From assembly GCF_001418085.1 (NCBI RefSeq), contig NZ_LIQH01000044.1:1-64000 (forward strand): a DNA stretch of 64,000 nt, written 5' to 3'. The notes below the pieces were generated by a model. It was not told the origin of the DNA. It saw nothing but the letters and a program-made list of their open reading frames with translations, and did not search any database. How positions within the stretch are numbered: the first letter of the stretch is position 1; the number at the start of each line of letters is the position of its first letter. This DNA is from Lacinutrix algicola. Its GTDB lineage: Bacteria; Bacteroidota; Bacteroidia; Flavobacteriales; Flavobacteriaceae. Below, one piece after another: positions 36,591-45,611 of the stretch. A program made the translations under genes and the position numbers.

Positions 36591-37160
36591 TTATTTTTTC
36601 AATTCCTTTTTCAGAGTTAACAATTCTTTTTCATCCAGAAAATAAGGATTTCTATTTTTAAATTTTTTCTTATACTCTTTTAATGAAAAGTCAAAATTGG
36701 CAACTATAATTCCATTTTTAATTTCAATTAATTCATACTGATTATGAGTAATTCCGTGTCCATCTTCGTAATCAATTGGTTCGCCAATAGGCAGTAAAAT
36801 CAAATCGTTAATCCACTTTATTAAATAACGGTCACTGTTAGGTGAAAAATCTTTATATACGCTTTTCCATTTAGTAGCAAACATTTCATTTGATGATTTA
36901 TCTTGAATTTGTATTTGTAAGTCAGTTAAATAAATTTGGTTACCATATACAGTAAAAGTTGCGATATATCCTCTCCATAATGCAGAGGACCTTATTTCGG
37001 TTTTCGGCTTTTTCTCAGGATGCTTTTCAAAATAATCCTCTAAATAATAATCTTTTAGCCCATAAGCTTCTCCATTGTAACATAGAAAATCTTTATGTTG
37101 TATCGTAGAATAACAACTGAAAGAGCTTAAAATAATTAATAAAGTTATTATCGGTTTCAT
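36591..37160 (-). CDS. Cassette lipoprotein of unknown function
   Basis: 189 residues from MKPIITLLIILSSFSCYSTI, lipobox FSC; the longer start at 37193 enters the attC-like site and is rejected. The mature part begins KDFLCYNGEAYGLKDYYLEDYFEKHPEKKPKTEIRSS and is beta-rich. Single-gene cassette. Confidence 0.7.
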   Translation of the reverse strand: MKPIITLLIILSSFSCYSTIQHKDFLCYNGEAYGLKDYYLEDYFEKHPEKKPKTEIRSSALWRGYIATFTVYGNQIYLTDLQIQIQDKSSNEMFATKWKSVYKDFSPNSDRYLIKWINDLILLPIGEPIDYEDGHGITHNQYELIEIKNGIIVANFDFSLKEYKKKFKNRNPYFLDEKELLTLKKELKK

Positions 37161-37191
37161 TTCAAGTTTAATGTTTGGTGATATTATGCAC

Positions 37192-37315
37192 AACGTTTAT
37201 GTATAAGAATAGTTGCGGGTTTGTATGCGAGGATTTTCCGAAGGAAAATCAGACGTTATAAACACGCAACGACCTTTGATTTAGCACTAAACCGCAATTG
37301 TTTTTATACGGTGTT
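37192..37315 (-). repeat. attC-like site 37 (class A1)
   Basis: GTT arm GTTGTGCATA pairs 10/10 with 37859. Same core as sites 28 and 36. Confidence 0.89.
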
Positions 37316-37329
37316 GTGCATAGTTTTTA

Positions 37330-37824
37330 TTATTTCAATTGTTTTTCTGTTCTGTTCATATTTGGATATTCTTTGACGAATTTAATCAAAACAGAATCTC
37401 CCAATTTAATTTTTTCAAATTCTCTTGAGTCAGATATTGTCAACTGTGATTCATAATTTACGCCTTTATAATTAAATTCCGTTATAACATACGGCGACGT
37501 TTTCGCACCATACTTCTTTTTTATTATACTTCCATTTGTTAAGATTCCATCTTTGTCAATCCAATTTAGAACTCGGGAAGCATTGAAGTAAAGAATCAAA
37601 AAGAAAGATATTCCAATACCTATTGATAAATTCACTATCAATTTTCTTTTCTTTTTTGGTAATGTTTCAGTTAGAATTCCGAAAATAATCGCAGTATTTG
37701 CTAAATGACAAAGTCCAAGCAAAACAAAGAATTTCATAAATTCTAATTCTTTATACCAGAAAAAGTATAGAGTTAATTCTAAACTAATTACAATAATTCC
37801 AAAAACAATTAATACTCTTTTCAA
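37330..37824 (-). CDS. Membrane protein with C-terminal DUF3592-like domain
   Basis: 164 residues: three membrane helices (VLIVFGIIVISLELTLYFF, FFVLLGLCHLANTAIIFGIL, LIVNLSIGIGISFFLILYF) and then a small beta domain (LTNGSIIKKKYGAKTSPYVITEFNYKGVNYESQLTISDSREFEKIKLGDSVLIKFV) typical of DUF3592-like proteins. The same domain, on a single helix, occurs in the cassette at 47889. Function unknown. Confidence 0.68.
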   Translation of the reverse strand: MKRVLIVFGIIVISLELTLYFFWYKELEFMKFFVLLGLCHLANTAIIFGILTETLPKKKRKLIVNLSIGIGISFFLILYFNASRVLNWIDKDGILTNGSIIKKKYGAKTSPYVITEFNYKGVNYESQLTISDSREFEKIKLGDSVLIKFVKEYPNMNRTEKQLK

Positions 37825-37858
37825 TCAGTTCAGATTATGGTTGGGTCAAATTATGCAC

Positions 37859-37981
37859 AACGTGTTTGTATATGGTTTGTTGCGTGGTTTAGCACGTAAT
37901 TTAGCAAATAAAAACCGAATAGAAAATCCGCGAGGATTTTCGTAAGTAGGCTAGAACTAGCAATAAATTATATACGGTGTT
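37859..37981 (-). repeat. attC-like site 38 (class B)
   Basis: GTT arm GTTGCCATTT, partner at 39132 (9/10). Confidence 0.88.
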
Positions 37982-38021
37982 GCCATTTCGTTGTTTTTTC
38001 AGCTTTCTATTTCATTTGGAC

Positions 38022-39068
38022 TTATTTTCTTGTTTTGTCAAATATATGAAGTGAATTATTATTATCTAATTGAAACAATTTATTATGTGTCATTTTTGGA
38101 ATATGTGTTCCAAGGTTTTGTTTTTCAAATTTATATATCCAATCTATTTTTAATGTATTTCTGTTTAAGGCAAACAAACAGTCGTATGACCATTTTTTAT
38201 CATTCAAAGTTTGTTCCATCATAGCTGTTAAAAAAATATGTACTTCAGTAAAAGGATTATCATTTAACTGTTTGATGAAAATGATATGATATTTTTTTAG
38301 TTCAGAAGTAATATCGATGTAATTTATCTCATGACTTATTAAATCTATGTCTATATAATATTTGTGAAAGGCACCTATTAATTTAGATTGTTTTTTATCT
38401 AAAACGAAACTTTGTGATTCCGGGATAAGTCCCTCCCATTTAGAACCTTTATTTATATTTGGTAATTCTCTCCATTTATGAACTATTTTACCTGTAGGTA
38501 TATTGATAGATAAAATTGTATGATTTTTCGTTGGAAGTAATATAAAGTCATTAAATATTCCTAAAGTAGCATTGTGTGCGAATTCATTATTATACTCCCA
38601 TAAAACAGCTCCATTATTAACTTTATAGCACCTTAAAATATTCATTTCTTGAAAAATAATCAACTCTTCATTAAAAAAAATAGGATTACAATAATTTGTC
38701 TTAATTTTAAGGTCTTTAATAAGGGTATTTGTTTTGAAATTATAAATGAGCCAGTTACATATAATGCTACCATCCTCATTAAATAAGGTGTCTATAGAAG
38801 CTATTCTAACTAAAGAGTCCTGAAAAACTATATCATTTATTAATACATTGTTACTAAAATCATTTATTAATTCGGAATCCTTGTCAATGATTAACTGTCG
38901 GTTGTTTTCATTTATTAAAATATGTTGGCTTCCCAAAAGACTGCCTCCAATCACATTTTGTGGAAAAATTAAATTAAAGTTGAAATACAAGTTATCTGTA
39001 AAATAAAGTAAATTTTCGTTTACATAATAATATTCTACTTTCTCAATTTCGTTTTTCAGTTTATACAT
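38022..39068 (-). CDS. PQQ/WD-like beta-propeller protein
   Basis: 348 residues without signal peptide. Repeating blades of the quinoprotein type are visible (NGAVLWEYNNEFAHNATLGIFNDFILLPTKNHTILSINIPTGKIVHKW; LFALNRNTLKIDWIYKFEKQ). Probably a cytoplasmic binding scaffold; partner unknown. Single-gene cassette of the GTTGCCATT core lineage. Confidence 0.7.
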   Translation of the reverse strand: MYKLKNEIEKVEYYYVNENLLYFTDNLYFNFNLIFPQNVIGGSLLGSQHILINENNRQLIIDKDSELINDFSNNVLINDIVFQDSLVRIASIDTLFNEDGSIICNWLIYNFKTNTLIKDLKIKTNYCNPIFFNEELIIFQEMNILRCYKVNNGAVLWEYNNEFAHNATLGIFNDFILLPTKNHTILSINIPTGKIVHKWRELPNINKGSKWEGLIPESQSFVLDKKQSKLIGAFHKYYIDIDLISHEINYIDITSELKKYHIIFIKQLNDNPFTEVHIFLTAMMEQTLNDKKWSYDCLFALNRNTLKIDWIYKFEKQNLGTHIPKMTHNKLFQLDNNNSLHIFDKTRK

Positions 39069-39131
39069 TGTTTTCTTAATTCTCCAAATTTAGTTTTTTT
39101 CGTTTTTGAGTGCGTTTCGCCAATGAATGGC

Positions 39132-39256
39132 AACGGTTACGTATAAGGATTGTGCGCTTTTGTTTGCTGGGATTTTCCGTAGGAAAATCAGAAGCTAGCA
39201 AAAGAAGCACTTCCATAGTTTCGGGACTAAATTAAGCATTATTTTTATACAATGTT
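39132..39256 (-). repeat. attC-like site 39 (class A2)
   Basis: Same sequence as site 2. GTT arm GTTAGCGCAC pairs 10/10 with 39533. Confidence 0.88.
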
Positions 39257-39532
39257 AGCGCACGTTATTATTAAACCGTTTAAATTAAGCGTTCCTAAAA
39301 TCATTAGCACGCAACAGTTGCACTTTGCTTTGGTCAGAAGTTCGAGAGTGAGTTTTTTGTAATTTATTTTTTTACCGTTCCGATTTGCCGTTTCAATAAT
39401 CAGTCGTACGCAACAGTTGCGCTTTGCTTTGGTCAGAAATAGGTTGAGTGAGAAATATAGGAATCTATTTTTACTTTTTAAACCACTTTAGAACGATTTA
39501 ATTTTTTTTGAGACGAGTGAGCAATGTGCGCT
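39257..39532. other. Gene-free cassette, family 2 (copy 3)
   Basis: Practically identical to 7055-7330, together with its site, so one is a recent copy of the other. Confidence 0.77.
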
Positions 39533-39657
39533 AACGGTTAAGTATAAGGATTGTGCGTTTTTGCTTGCTGGGATTTTCCGCAGGAAAATCAGAAGCTAGC
39601 AAAAGAAGCACTTCCATTGTTTAGGGACTAAATTAAGCATTATTTTTATACAATGTT
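39533..39657 (-). repeat. attC-like site 40 (class A2)
   Basis: Same as site 19. GTT arm GTTAGCAGTC pairs 10/10 with 39914. Confidence 0.88.
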
Positions 39658-39913
39658 AGCAGTCGTTATTTTTTAGTTTTACAAACAGTTAGCCGAACAG
39701 AGCATAAATCCGACACAACAGTTACGAACTGCTTTGTAAATCCGTTTTATAATATTTAGATAGGAGTGAGGTTTGTCCGAAGCAACAGTTGCGTTTTGGG
39801 TAAATCCGAATTTTTACTCATAATATTGAGTAATTTAAACCTTTGCATTTCTATTTTAAACAACTTTAGAGTGATCTAATTATTTTTTTTGAGCAGAGTG
39901 AGAAATGACTGCT
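39658..39913. other. Gene-free cassette, family 3 (copy 2)
   Basis: Near-identical to 19468-19725, with a shorter T-run before GAGCAGAGTGAG. Confidence 0.77.
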
Positions 39914-40038
39914 AACGGTTACGTATAAGGATTGTGCGTTTTTGCTTGCGAGGATTTTCCGAAGGAAAATCAGAAGTTAGTAAAAATGCATAATCCGTTG
40001 ATTCAGGACTAAATTAAGCATTATTTTTATACAATGTT
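39914..40038 (-). repeat. attC-like site 41 (class A2)
   Basis: GTT arm GTTGCCGTAC, partner at 40233 (9/10). Confidence 0.87.
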
Positions 40039-40232
40039 GCCGTACGTTACAGGAATTATTTTATCTACTTAAGAGTTGCGCAAAGCTTAGTAAATCCGTT
40101 TAACAAAGATTGCGTGTGAGTGAGGTCAGTCGTACGCAAAGATTGCGCAATTAATGGATCGGAAACCGTTATTTACTTTAATCGACTTTTGAGTGAATTA
40201 CCGTTTTTTGAGCCGAGTAAGCAATGGACGGC
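40039..40232. other. Gene-free cassette, family 1 (copy 10)
   Basis: Same subvariant as at 16454 and 17758. Confidence 0.8.
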
Positions 40233-40358
40233 AACGTGTTTGTATATGGAAAGTTGCGTTTTTGGTGACGAGGATTTTCCGAAGGAAAATCAGAAGTTAG
40301 TAAAAGCGCAACCAACTTTATTTAAGTACTAATCTAGCAATTTTTTATATACGGTGTT
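40233..40358 (-). repeat. attC-like site 42 (class A1)
   Basis: GTT arm GTTGGCACCA pairs 10/10 with 40827. Confidence 0.88.
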
Positions 40359-40369
40359 GGCACCAGTTT

Positions 40370-40807
40370 TTATTTCCTTAATATATATTGTTCATTTTCA
40401 GATAAAGACAAAGTCAGTTCCAAATATTCTTTTTGATGTTCGAAATTCATTTTGTATTCCGAGTTTTTTAAATAATGTTCAGACATATTATCTCCAATAA
40501 ATTCTATTTTCAAAATTCCTTTTTCACTATTCCATTTATAACTTTCATTTTCTCCTGAAGGTAAAGTTAAAGTTGCAAAATTAGAGTCATTAAATACTAT
40601 TCTTGGACAAACATTGCAATTTATTCCTAAACCGTTCACAACTTGCACATAAATTCCCCAATCTCCAATAAGTCTATTTTCCAATTTTTCAGTTTCGGAA
40701 TTAAACTCATTTTCAGTTTTCTTTTCGTTCGCATCAAACTGTTTAGTTTTTTCAGTTTTACACGAACTTAATGTGATTATAGTTAAAAAGATTAATGTCA
40801 GTTTCAT
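40370..40807 (-). CDS. Cassette lipoprotein of unknown function
   Basis: 145 residues from MKLTLIFLTIITLSSCKTEK, lipobox LSSC. Mature part contains GDWGIYVQVVNGLGINCNVCPRIVFNDSNFATLTLPSG, with a CNVC pair, like small lipocalin-type lipoproteins of flavobacteria. The longer start at 40828 is rejected because it lies in the core. Single-gene cassette. Confidence 0.7.
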   Translation of the reverse strand: MKLTLIFLTIITLSSCKTEKTKQFDANEKKTENEFNSETEKLENRLIGDWGIYVQVVNGLGINCNVCPRIVFNDSNFATLTLPSGENESYKWNSEKGILKIEFIGDNMSEHYLKNSEYKMNFEHQKEYLELTLSLSENEQYILRK

Positions 40808-40826
40808 CGTTTTTTTAATTGGTGCC

Positions 40827-40952
40827 AACGTGATTGTATAAGATTAGTTGCGTTGTTTGCTTGCGAGGATTTTCCGCAGGAAAATCAGATGTAACAAACA
40901 CGCAACGGCCTTTAAGTTTAGCCTAAAATAGCAATTAATTTTATACGTTGTT
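40827..40952 (-). repeat. attC-like site 43 (class A1)
   Basis: Near-identical to site 18. GTT arm GTTGCCATTT, partner at 41499 (9/10). Confidence 0.88.
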
Positions 40953-41200
40953 GCCATTTCGTTGTTTTTTCAGAGTTCAAATTATCATACTAAATTCTGT
41001 TTTCCACTTTTCAGCGTTTGAGTAAATTCAGTCAGCGTTTTATTCCGTAATATTTTTCAATATAGATTGAGTGAGCAATTCCGCAACTTGCTAAATTCCG
41101 CACACAGTTCAGTTTCAAATTAAATATTCGAATATTAAACTCGGAAAAGCAACAATGCTCATAATTATTAATAATAATGATATTGAAATTAATATAGTTT

Positions 41201-41449
41201 TTAATTTTTTTTAATAGGTGGTTTACTTTTGTAACTAAAGTATAGACTAAGCGAACCAAACCCTACAGCAATTAATTTAAACCAAATTGTCTCATATTTT
41301 CCGCTTCTTGGAGCTAGAATGAATATTCCGCCTTTGAATTGTTCCCAAAAGTCAATATGATTCAAGTAACTTATTGAGAAAAAATATAGCCATCCAAGTA
41401 TTAAAAGAACAATTGAATAAATTAAATATTTTTCTTTCTCTATTTTCAT
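41201..41449 (-). CDS. Small membrane protein (duplicated cassette, copy B)
   Basis: 82 residues, identical to the protein at 19045-19293 except for a single conservative change (AIGF versus AVGF). The whole cassette including its site and 245-bp gene-free part is duplicated, so this is cassette duplication, not gene duplication alone. Confidence 0.7.
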   Translation of the reverse strand: MKIEKEKYLIYSIVLLILGWLYFFSISYLNHIDFWEQFKGGIFILAPRSGKYETIWFKLIAVGFGSLSLYFSYKSKPPIKKN

Positions 41450-41498
41450 TCTTTTTAATTCCTGATTTCCATTTAGAGTGCGTTGCGCAATGAATGGC

Positions 41499-41623
41499 AA
41501 CGGTTACGTATAAGGATTGTGCGCTTTTGCTTGCTGGGATTTTCCGCAGGAAAATCAGAAGCTAGCAAAAGAAACACTTCCATTGTTTCAGGACTAAATT
41601 AAGCATTATTTTTATACAATGTT
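41499..41623 (-). repeat. attC-like site 44 (class A2)
   Basis: GTT arm GTTGCCGTAC, partner at 41818 (9/10). Confidence 0.87.
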
Positions 41624-41817
41624 GCCGTACGTTACAGGAATTATTTTATCTGCTTAAGAGTTGCGCAAAGCTTAGTCAATCCGTTTAACAAAGATTGCGT
41701 GGGAGTGAGGTCAGTCGTACGCAAAGATTGCGCAATTAATGGATCGGAAACTGTAATTTATTTTAATCGACTTTTGAGTGAATTACCGTTTTTTGAGCCG
41801 AGTGAGCAATGGACGGC
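41624..41817. other. Gene-free cassette, family 1 (copy 11)
   Basis: ATCTGCTTAAGAG subvariant with AGTCAATCCG and ACTGTAATTTATTTT changes. Confidence 0.8.
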
Positions 41818-41942
41818 AACGGTTACGTATAAGGATTGTGCGTTTTTGCTTGCGAGGATTTTCCGAAGGAAAATCAGAAGTTAGTAAAAATGCATAATCC
41901 GTTGATTCAGGACTAAATTAAGCATTATTTTTATACAATGTT
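41818..41942 (-). repeat. attC-like site 45 (class A2)
   Basis: GTT arm GTTGCCGTAC, partner at 42137 (9/10). Confidence 0.87.
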
Positions 41943-42136
41943 GCCGTACGTTACAGGAATTATTTTATCTACTTAAGAGTTGCGCAAAGCTTAGTAAATC
42001 CGTTTAACAAAGATTGCGTGTGAGTGAGGTCAGTCGTACGCAAAGATTGCGCAATTAATGGATCGGAAACCGTTATTTACTTTAATCGACTTTTGAGTGA
42101 ATTACCGTTTTTTGAGCCGAGTAAGCAATGGACGGC
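41943..42136. other. Gene-free cassette, family 1 (copy 12)
   Basis: Same subvariant as at 40039; with its site it looks like a copy of 39914-40232. Confidence 0.8.
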
Positions 42137-42324
42137 AACGTTTAGTATAAGAAACGTAGGGCAGTTGAAAAGTACTTACGTTTCGGTTTATTACTTAGCT
42201 AAATATAAATATTTTACTTTTATTTTTTATTCTATAAACGCCAAATTTTATATTTAGCGGACTTCATTAAAACTCACAGACCTTTCGGTTTAGCACAAAC
42301 GCCCTATGTTTTTTATACATTGTT
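42137..42324 (-). repeat. attC-like site 46 (class C, long)
   Basis: 188 bp. Same outer arms as site 10 plus an inner AAATATAA/TTATATTT hairpin. GTT arm GTTAGGTGTC, partner at 46034 GTTAGGTGCA (8/10), across the AbiE cassette and IS copy 5. The core GTTAGGT is one of the few that fits classical GTTRRRY. Confidence 0.82.
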
Positions 42325-42357
42325 AGGTGTCTGGCTTTTCTTTCCACAAACTTGCTA

Positions 42358-42430
42358 GCGTTGGCGTGAAAGCTCTTTTAAATTTGTGAGGCACGAGCAA
42401 ACTTTAAATGTGCTTGAACTTGCGTTGGCT
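42358..42430. repeat. Left direct repeat flanking the AbiE region
   Basis: About 73 bp from GCGTTGGCGTGAAAGCTC to TGCGTTGGCT; an imperfect copy lies at 44631-44706. Both share GTGAAAGCTCTTTT, ACGAGCAAA and AAATGTGCTTGAAC. Confidence 0.75.
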
Positions 42431-42628
42431 TTATGCTGTCTTATATAAATACTGCTGAAATTCAATAAATAAATTCCTAATTTTTAATGGGTCTCCGCCT
42501 AGTTCTGCAATTCCGTCTGCTTGTGATTGAAACATACTTGAAAGCAAAGTAGGAAGCTTGGTTTGGTCTAATTCACTTCCACATCCTGTATCTTTATGTA
42601 GTATGTCGTCTATATTTTTAAAACTTTG
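42431..42628 (-). pseudogene. Fragment resembling the start of a type I methylase-like protein
   Basis: An open stretch of about 65 codons without a start codon: QSFKNIDDILHKDTGCGSELD, then LPTLLSSMFQSQADGIAELGGDPLKIRN and the stop. The FKNIDDIL.KD.GC.SELD part resembles the N-terminus of HsdM-type N6-adenine methylases. Likely a relic of a restriction system once beside the AbiE genes. The homology call is from memory and tentative. Confidence 0.4.
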
Positions 42629-42659
42629 TTAAAACATTTATTTAGTTTCTATTTTATTC

Positions 42660-43733
42660 TTAATTAATCAAATTCATTACTTCTAGGGCTTTGTGCCAAT
42701 AGTAAAAACCTGATTTGTCTGGTTGTTTTTTGAGTCGGTTCAAGAAATTCCAATCTTGATTTTCAATATTCCATTCCTTTATGTCTTGTTCTTGAAAATG
42801 TTCGATAGGTGATAAATCTTTATGCAATATTTTAGCACACAAATAAGCAATTCGTGCAGCAGCAGGAACAGCATCGTCAATTCTGAAATTCCCGTTCATC
42901 AGAAAACCTGTACCAAAAGCTCTTATTCCTTTTTGGAGTTCAGTGAATTTTTGTTTTTCATCTGCTGAGCCTTTTCCTTTTTTAGCGAGAATTGCACAAG
43001 TGTCTATGGTGTCTTGCAACACTTTTTCTGGAGTTAAATCTGATGTTTCAGTCTTGCGGTATTCAATTTCTTGTATGGCAAAGGCCTCAAAACTTTGAGC
43101 AACAATTTCCATATTTTCTATTCTTTCGAAGAGTTTACTTAAATCAAATAATTGTTTGCAAATCTCCATTGAGAATGGCTGTTGGTCTTTTCCTTTAAAA
43201 TATGGAATACCAACAGTATTTGGAGCAAAAGCCGTAAGCTTATCTCCTGTAATAGCATCAATAGTGGGTACTACAATCTTTGTTTCGTTTTCCGTTTCAA
43301 TCCATTTGGTTTGAACCGGTTTTTCAGTTAATTCAGGGTAAAGAGAATCTTCAATTAATACATCTAAGAGTATGGTTCCAGAATATTTCCCTTTCGTAGC
43401 AGAATCAAAAGCAAAAGAATAATGAGCTTTTGGAACTCCTTCCTTATAACTACGGTGTTCATCTAGTTCAAATAATTTAAAGTTTGATGAATCAATAACC
43501 TTCTTCAATATTGTTTCAAGGGTTTCCCTGTCGGTATTACAGATGATATCTATATCAATAGAGAATCTATTTCCTTCTTCCAATAAAAGCACAAGACTAG
43601 TACCGCCTTTGAAAACAAAATCAAGACCATTGGTTTTGATACGTTCTAATAAATGCAAAGCATAAATCATTTTTTCTAGAATAGCTTTGTCTATTCGTTT
43701 ATGCTCCTTCTTTTTTTGAAGGAGTCTAGCCAC
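42660..43733 (-). CDS. abiEii: AbiEii/AbiGii-type nucleotidyltransferase toxin
   Basis: 357 residues. The nucleotidyltransferase core is clear: FVFKGGTSLVLLLEEGNRFSIDIDIIC, i.e. GGTSL followed by S-x-D-x-D, and ITGDKLTAFAPNTVG further on, as in PF08843 proteins. AbiEii toxins transfer nucleotides (to tRNA in the best-studied members) and act in abortive infection. Immediately downstream of the AbiEi-like gene, with a 25-bp gap, as in all AbiE systems. Flanked by direct repeats inside one cassette. Confidence 0.88.
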   Translation of the reverse strand: MARLLQKKKEHKRIDKAILEKMIYALHLLERIKTNGLDFVFKGGTSLVLLLEEGNRFSIDIDIICNTDRETLETILKKVIDSSNFKLFELDEHRSYKEGVPKAHYSFAFDSATKGKYSGTILLDVLIEDSLYPELTEKPVQTKWIETENETKIVVPTIDAITGDKLTAFAPNTVGIPYFKGKDQQPFSMEICKQLFDLSKLFERIENMEIVAQSFEAFAIQEIEYRKTETSDLTPEKVLQDTIDTCAILAKKGKGSADEKQKFTELQKGIRAFGTGFLMNGNFRIDDAVPAAARIAYLCAKILHKDLSPIEHFQEQDIKEWNIENQDWNFLNRLKKQPDKSGFYYWHKALEVMNLIN

Positions 43734-43758
43734 TCATCTGTAAAGCAATGTTCTTTTA

Positions 43759-44523
43759 TCATTCGATTATGTCTTTTACTAGATGATACATATTGTTGGT
43801 CATAAATTGCTTAATATCTTGTTCTCGGTCTCTGCGTTTGGCATAACTGAATAATTTGGTATAATTAAGCGTATAGTTCTTTAAAGCATTTTCATATACG
43901 TGCATCAGTTCAGCACCTTGGTAGAAATAGAATAGTTTGTTTTCTGTAAAAAGGTCTACTAATATTTTTTCAAGTAGGGGAGTGTAGAATTTAACTTTCT
44001 TTTCTACTCTTTTTGAAATTGGTGATCTGGTGATGAGTTTTTTTATTATAACAGGCTTTTGACTCTCTGAGATATAAAAGTCAATTGCTTTTTCATCTGG
44101 ATTTAGATAGAAGTCAAATTTAAAGTTGTCTTTCAATTCGTAGTAGAGTGATTCAACAAAGTCTTTTTCAATTTCAATGATGATTAATTTTTTACCTGAT
44201 TGATGTTGCGCAAATTCATTTATCCAATCAGTGTCCCATATACAATGTTTTACATCTTCAAAACGTTCAGAAATTACTTTAGCGAGTTTTAAAATCTCTC
44301 CAGAAATTTCAGGTTTGTATTTTGGTTTGTACGAAATGGTGTAATATCCTCTTTGAATTGATTTAATGATATTCTTATTCTTAAGGTCATATATTCTCCA
44401 TCCAAAGGTGCCTTCTTTCAGATTTGGCTCGAAATACCTAAAAAAGTCAAATAGCTCTTCTCTCGAGAAAGCATCTCTGTCTTTAAACTCCTCTATAAGT
44501 CTATTTTCAATGATTTTCGGCAT
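43759..44523 (-). CDS. AbiEi-like antitoxin (DUF6577 type)
   Basis: 254 residues. N-terminal winged-helix region (FSREELFDFFRYFEPNLKEGTFGWRIYDLKNKNIIKSIQRGYYTI) then a restriction-endonuclease-like C-terminal half (KHCIWDTDWINEFAQHQSGKKLIIIEIEKDFVESLYYEL; PLLEKILVDLF). The layout is that of AbiEi-type antitoxins that repress their own operon. First gene of the pair, so it is likely the autoregulator. Confidence 0.82.
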   Translation of the reverse strand: MPKIIENRLIEEFKDRDAFSREELFDFFRYFEPNLKEGTFGWRIYDLKNKNIIKSIQRGYYTISYKPKYKPEISGEILKLAKVISERFEDVKHCIWDTDWINEFAQHQSGKKLIIIEIEKDFVESLYYELKDNFKFDFYLNPDEKAIDFYISESQKPVIIKKLITRSPISKRVEKKVKFYTPLLEKILVDLFTENKLFYFYQGAELMHVYENALKNYTLNYTKLFSYAKRRDREQDIKQFMTNNMYHLVKDIIE

Positions 44524-44630
44524 TACAAATCTAATTTATGCCAAATATAGTAATAATTGGCGAATATTAGAAATCAAAAATACGCCAATAAATAGAATAA
44601 CTGGCAAATATTTGAAAATTATACTGTGGA

Positions 44631-44706
44631 GCGCTGGGAAAGTGAAAGCTCTTTTGATTTTGTGAGCTACGAGCAAAATTAAATGTGCTTGAACGTGCGG
44701 TGGCTT
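44631..44706. repeat. Right direct repeat flanking the AbiE region
   Basis: Partner of 42358-42430, roughly 80 percent similar by eye. It lies between the AbiEi start and IS copy 5. Confidence 0.75.
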
Positions 44707-44760
44707 TTTCTTTTTTTTCAGCTGTCTTGTCCTGAAATATGGCTACAGGTTAAAATTGAA

Positions 44761-45576
44761 TTAAGCTGATAATTTATATACCATATTAGGTGTTTTATAA
44801 TCTAAAGATAAATGTAATCTTACTTCATTGTATAAATTAATCGCATTTTTTGCAGCTCTCTTAGCGTGACTCACGTTATCAAAGGTCTGGTCTAAATAAA
44901 ATTCATCTTTTAAAATTCCATTTACACGTTCTGCCATTGCATTTTCGTAACAATGATTTTCTTCGGTCATACTAATATCTATCTTTTTTCTTTTGAGTAT
45001 TTGTGTGTATACATTGCTACAATACTGTATTCCTCTGTCCGAATGATGAATAAGTTGTTTAATGCTTTTAGCTTGATAAATGGCCTTATTTAGCGCTCTC
45101 ACACATCCTTTAAGTTCCAAGCTATCACTAATATCATAACCAACTATTTTCCTGGAATGCATATCTGTTATTAAAGCCAGGTAGCAAAAACCCTTTATGG
45201 TTCTAATGTATGTGATATCAGATACCCAAACTTGGTTAGCTCTAGTAACTTCTAAGTCTTTTATGATGTTATTATATTTATAAAAACGATGATAAGAGTT
45301 CGTAGTTCTAGCACTGGTTTTCCTTCTAAGTGTCAGCATTTGATTTTTTCTAAGCACATTAAATAAAGTATCTCTACCAACTTTAATATTGGCTTTATTA
45401 AAATCTGCATTTAATGATTTTACAAGTTTTCTCACGCCTTCTCTAGGAAGGGATTTGCGTCTTTTTCTAACGATATTAATAATCTGTAGTTCTAGGTTTA
45501 AACGCTTATCAGCTCTGTTTTTATGCTTGTAATAAGCATTACGTTTAAGTCCAAAACAATGGGTTATAGTTGTCAA
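44761..45576 (-). CDS. IS3-family transposase orfB (copy 5)
   Basis: Identical to copy 2; D-D-E intact. Confidence 0.92.
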   Translation of the reverse strand: MTTITHCFGLKRNAYYKHKNRADKRLNLELQIINIVRKRRKSLPREGVRKLVKSLNADFNKANIKVGRDTLFNVLRKNQMLTLRRKTSARTTNSYHRFYKYNNIIKDLEVTRANQVWVSDITYIRTIKGFCYLALITDMHSRKIVGYDISDSLELKGCVRALNKAIYQAKSIKQLIHHSDRGIQYCSNVYTQILKRKKIDISMTEENHCYENAMAERVNGILKDEFYLDQTFDNVSHAKRAAKNAINLYNEVRLHLSLDYKTPNMVYKLSA

Positions 45577-45611
45577 AGTAGCAAATCCCTTAGATATCTT
45601 TTTGGCTTTAC

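Noticed and set aside
41032-41259. ORF 41032-41259 (-) as a gene
   Set aside because: Occupies the gene-free part of a duplicated cassette; the other copy at 18.9-19.1 kb is not open in the same way because of a single-base difference.
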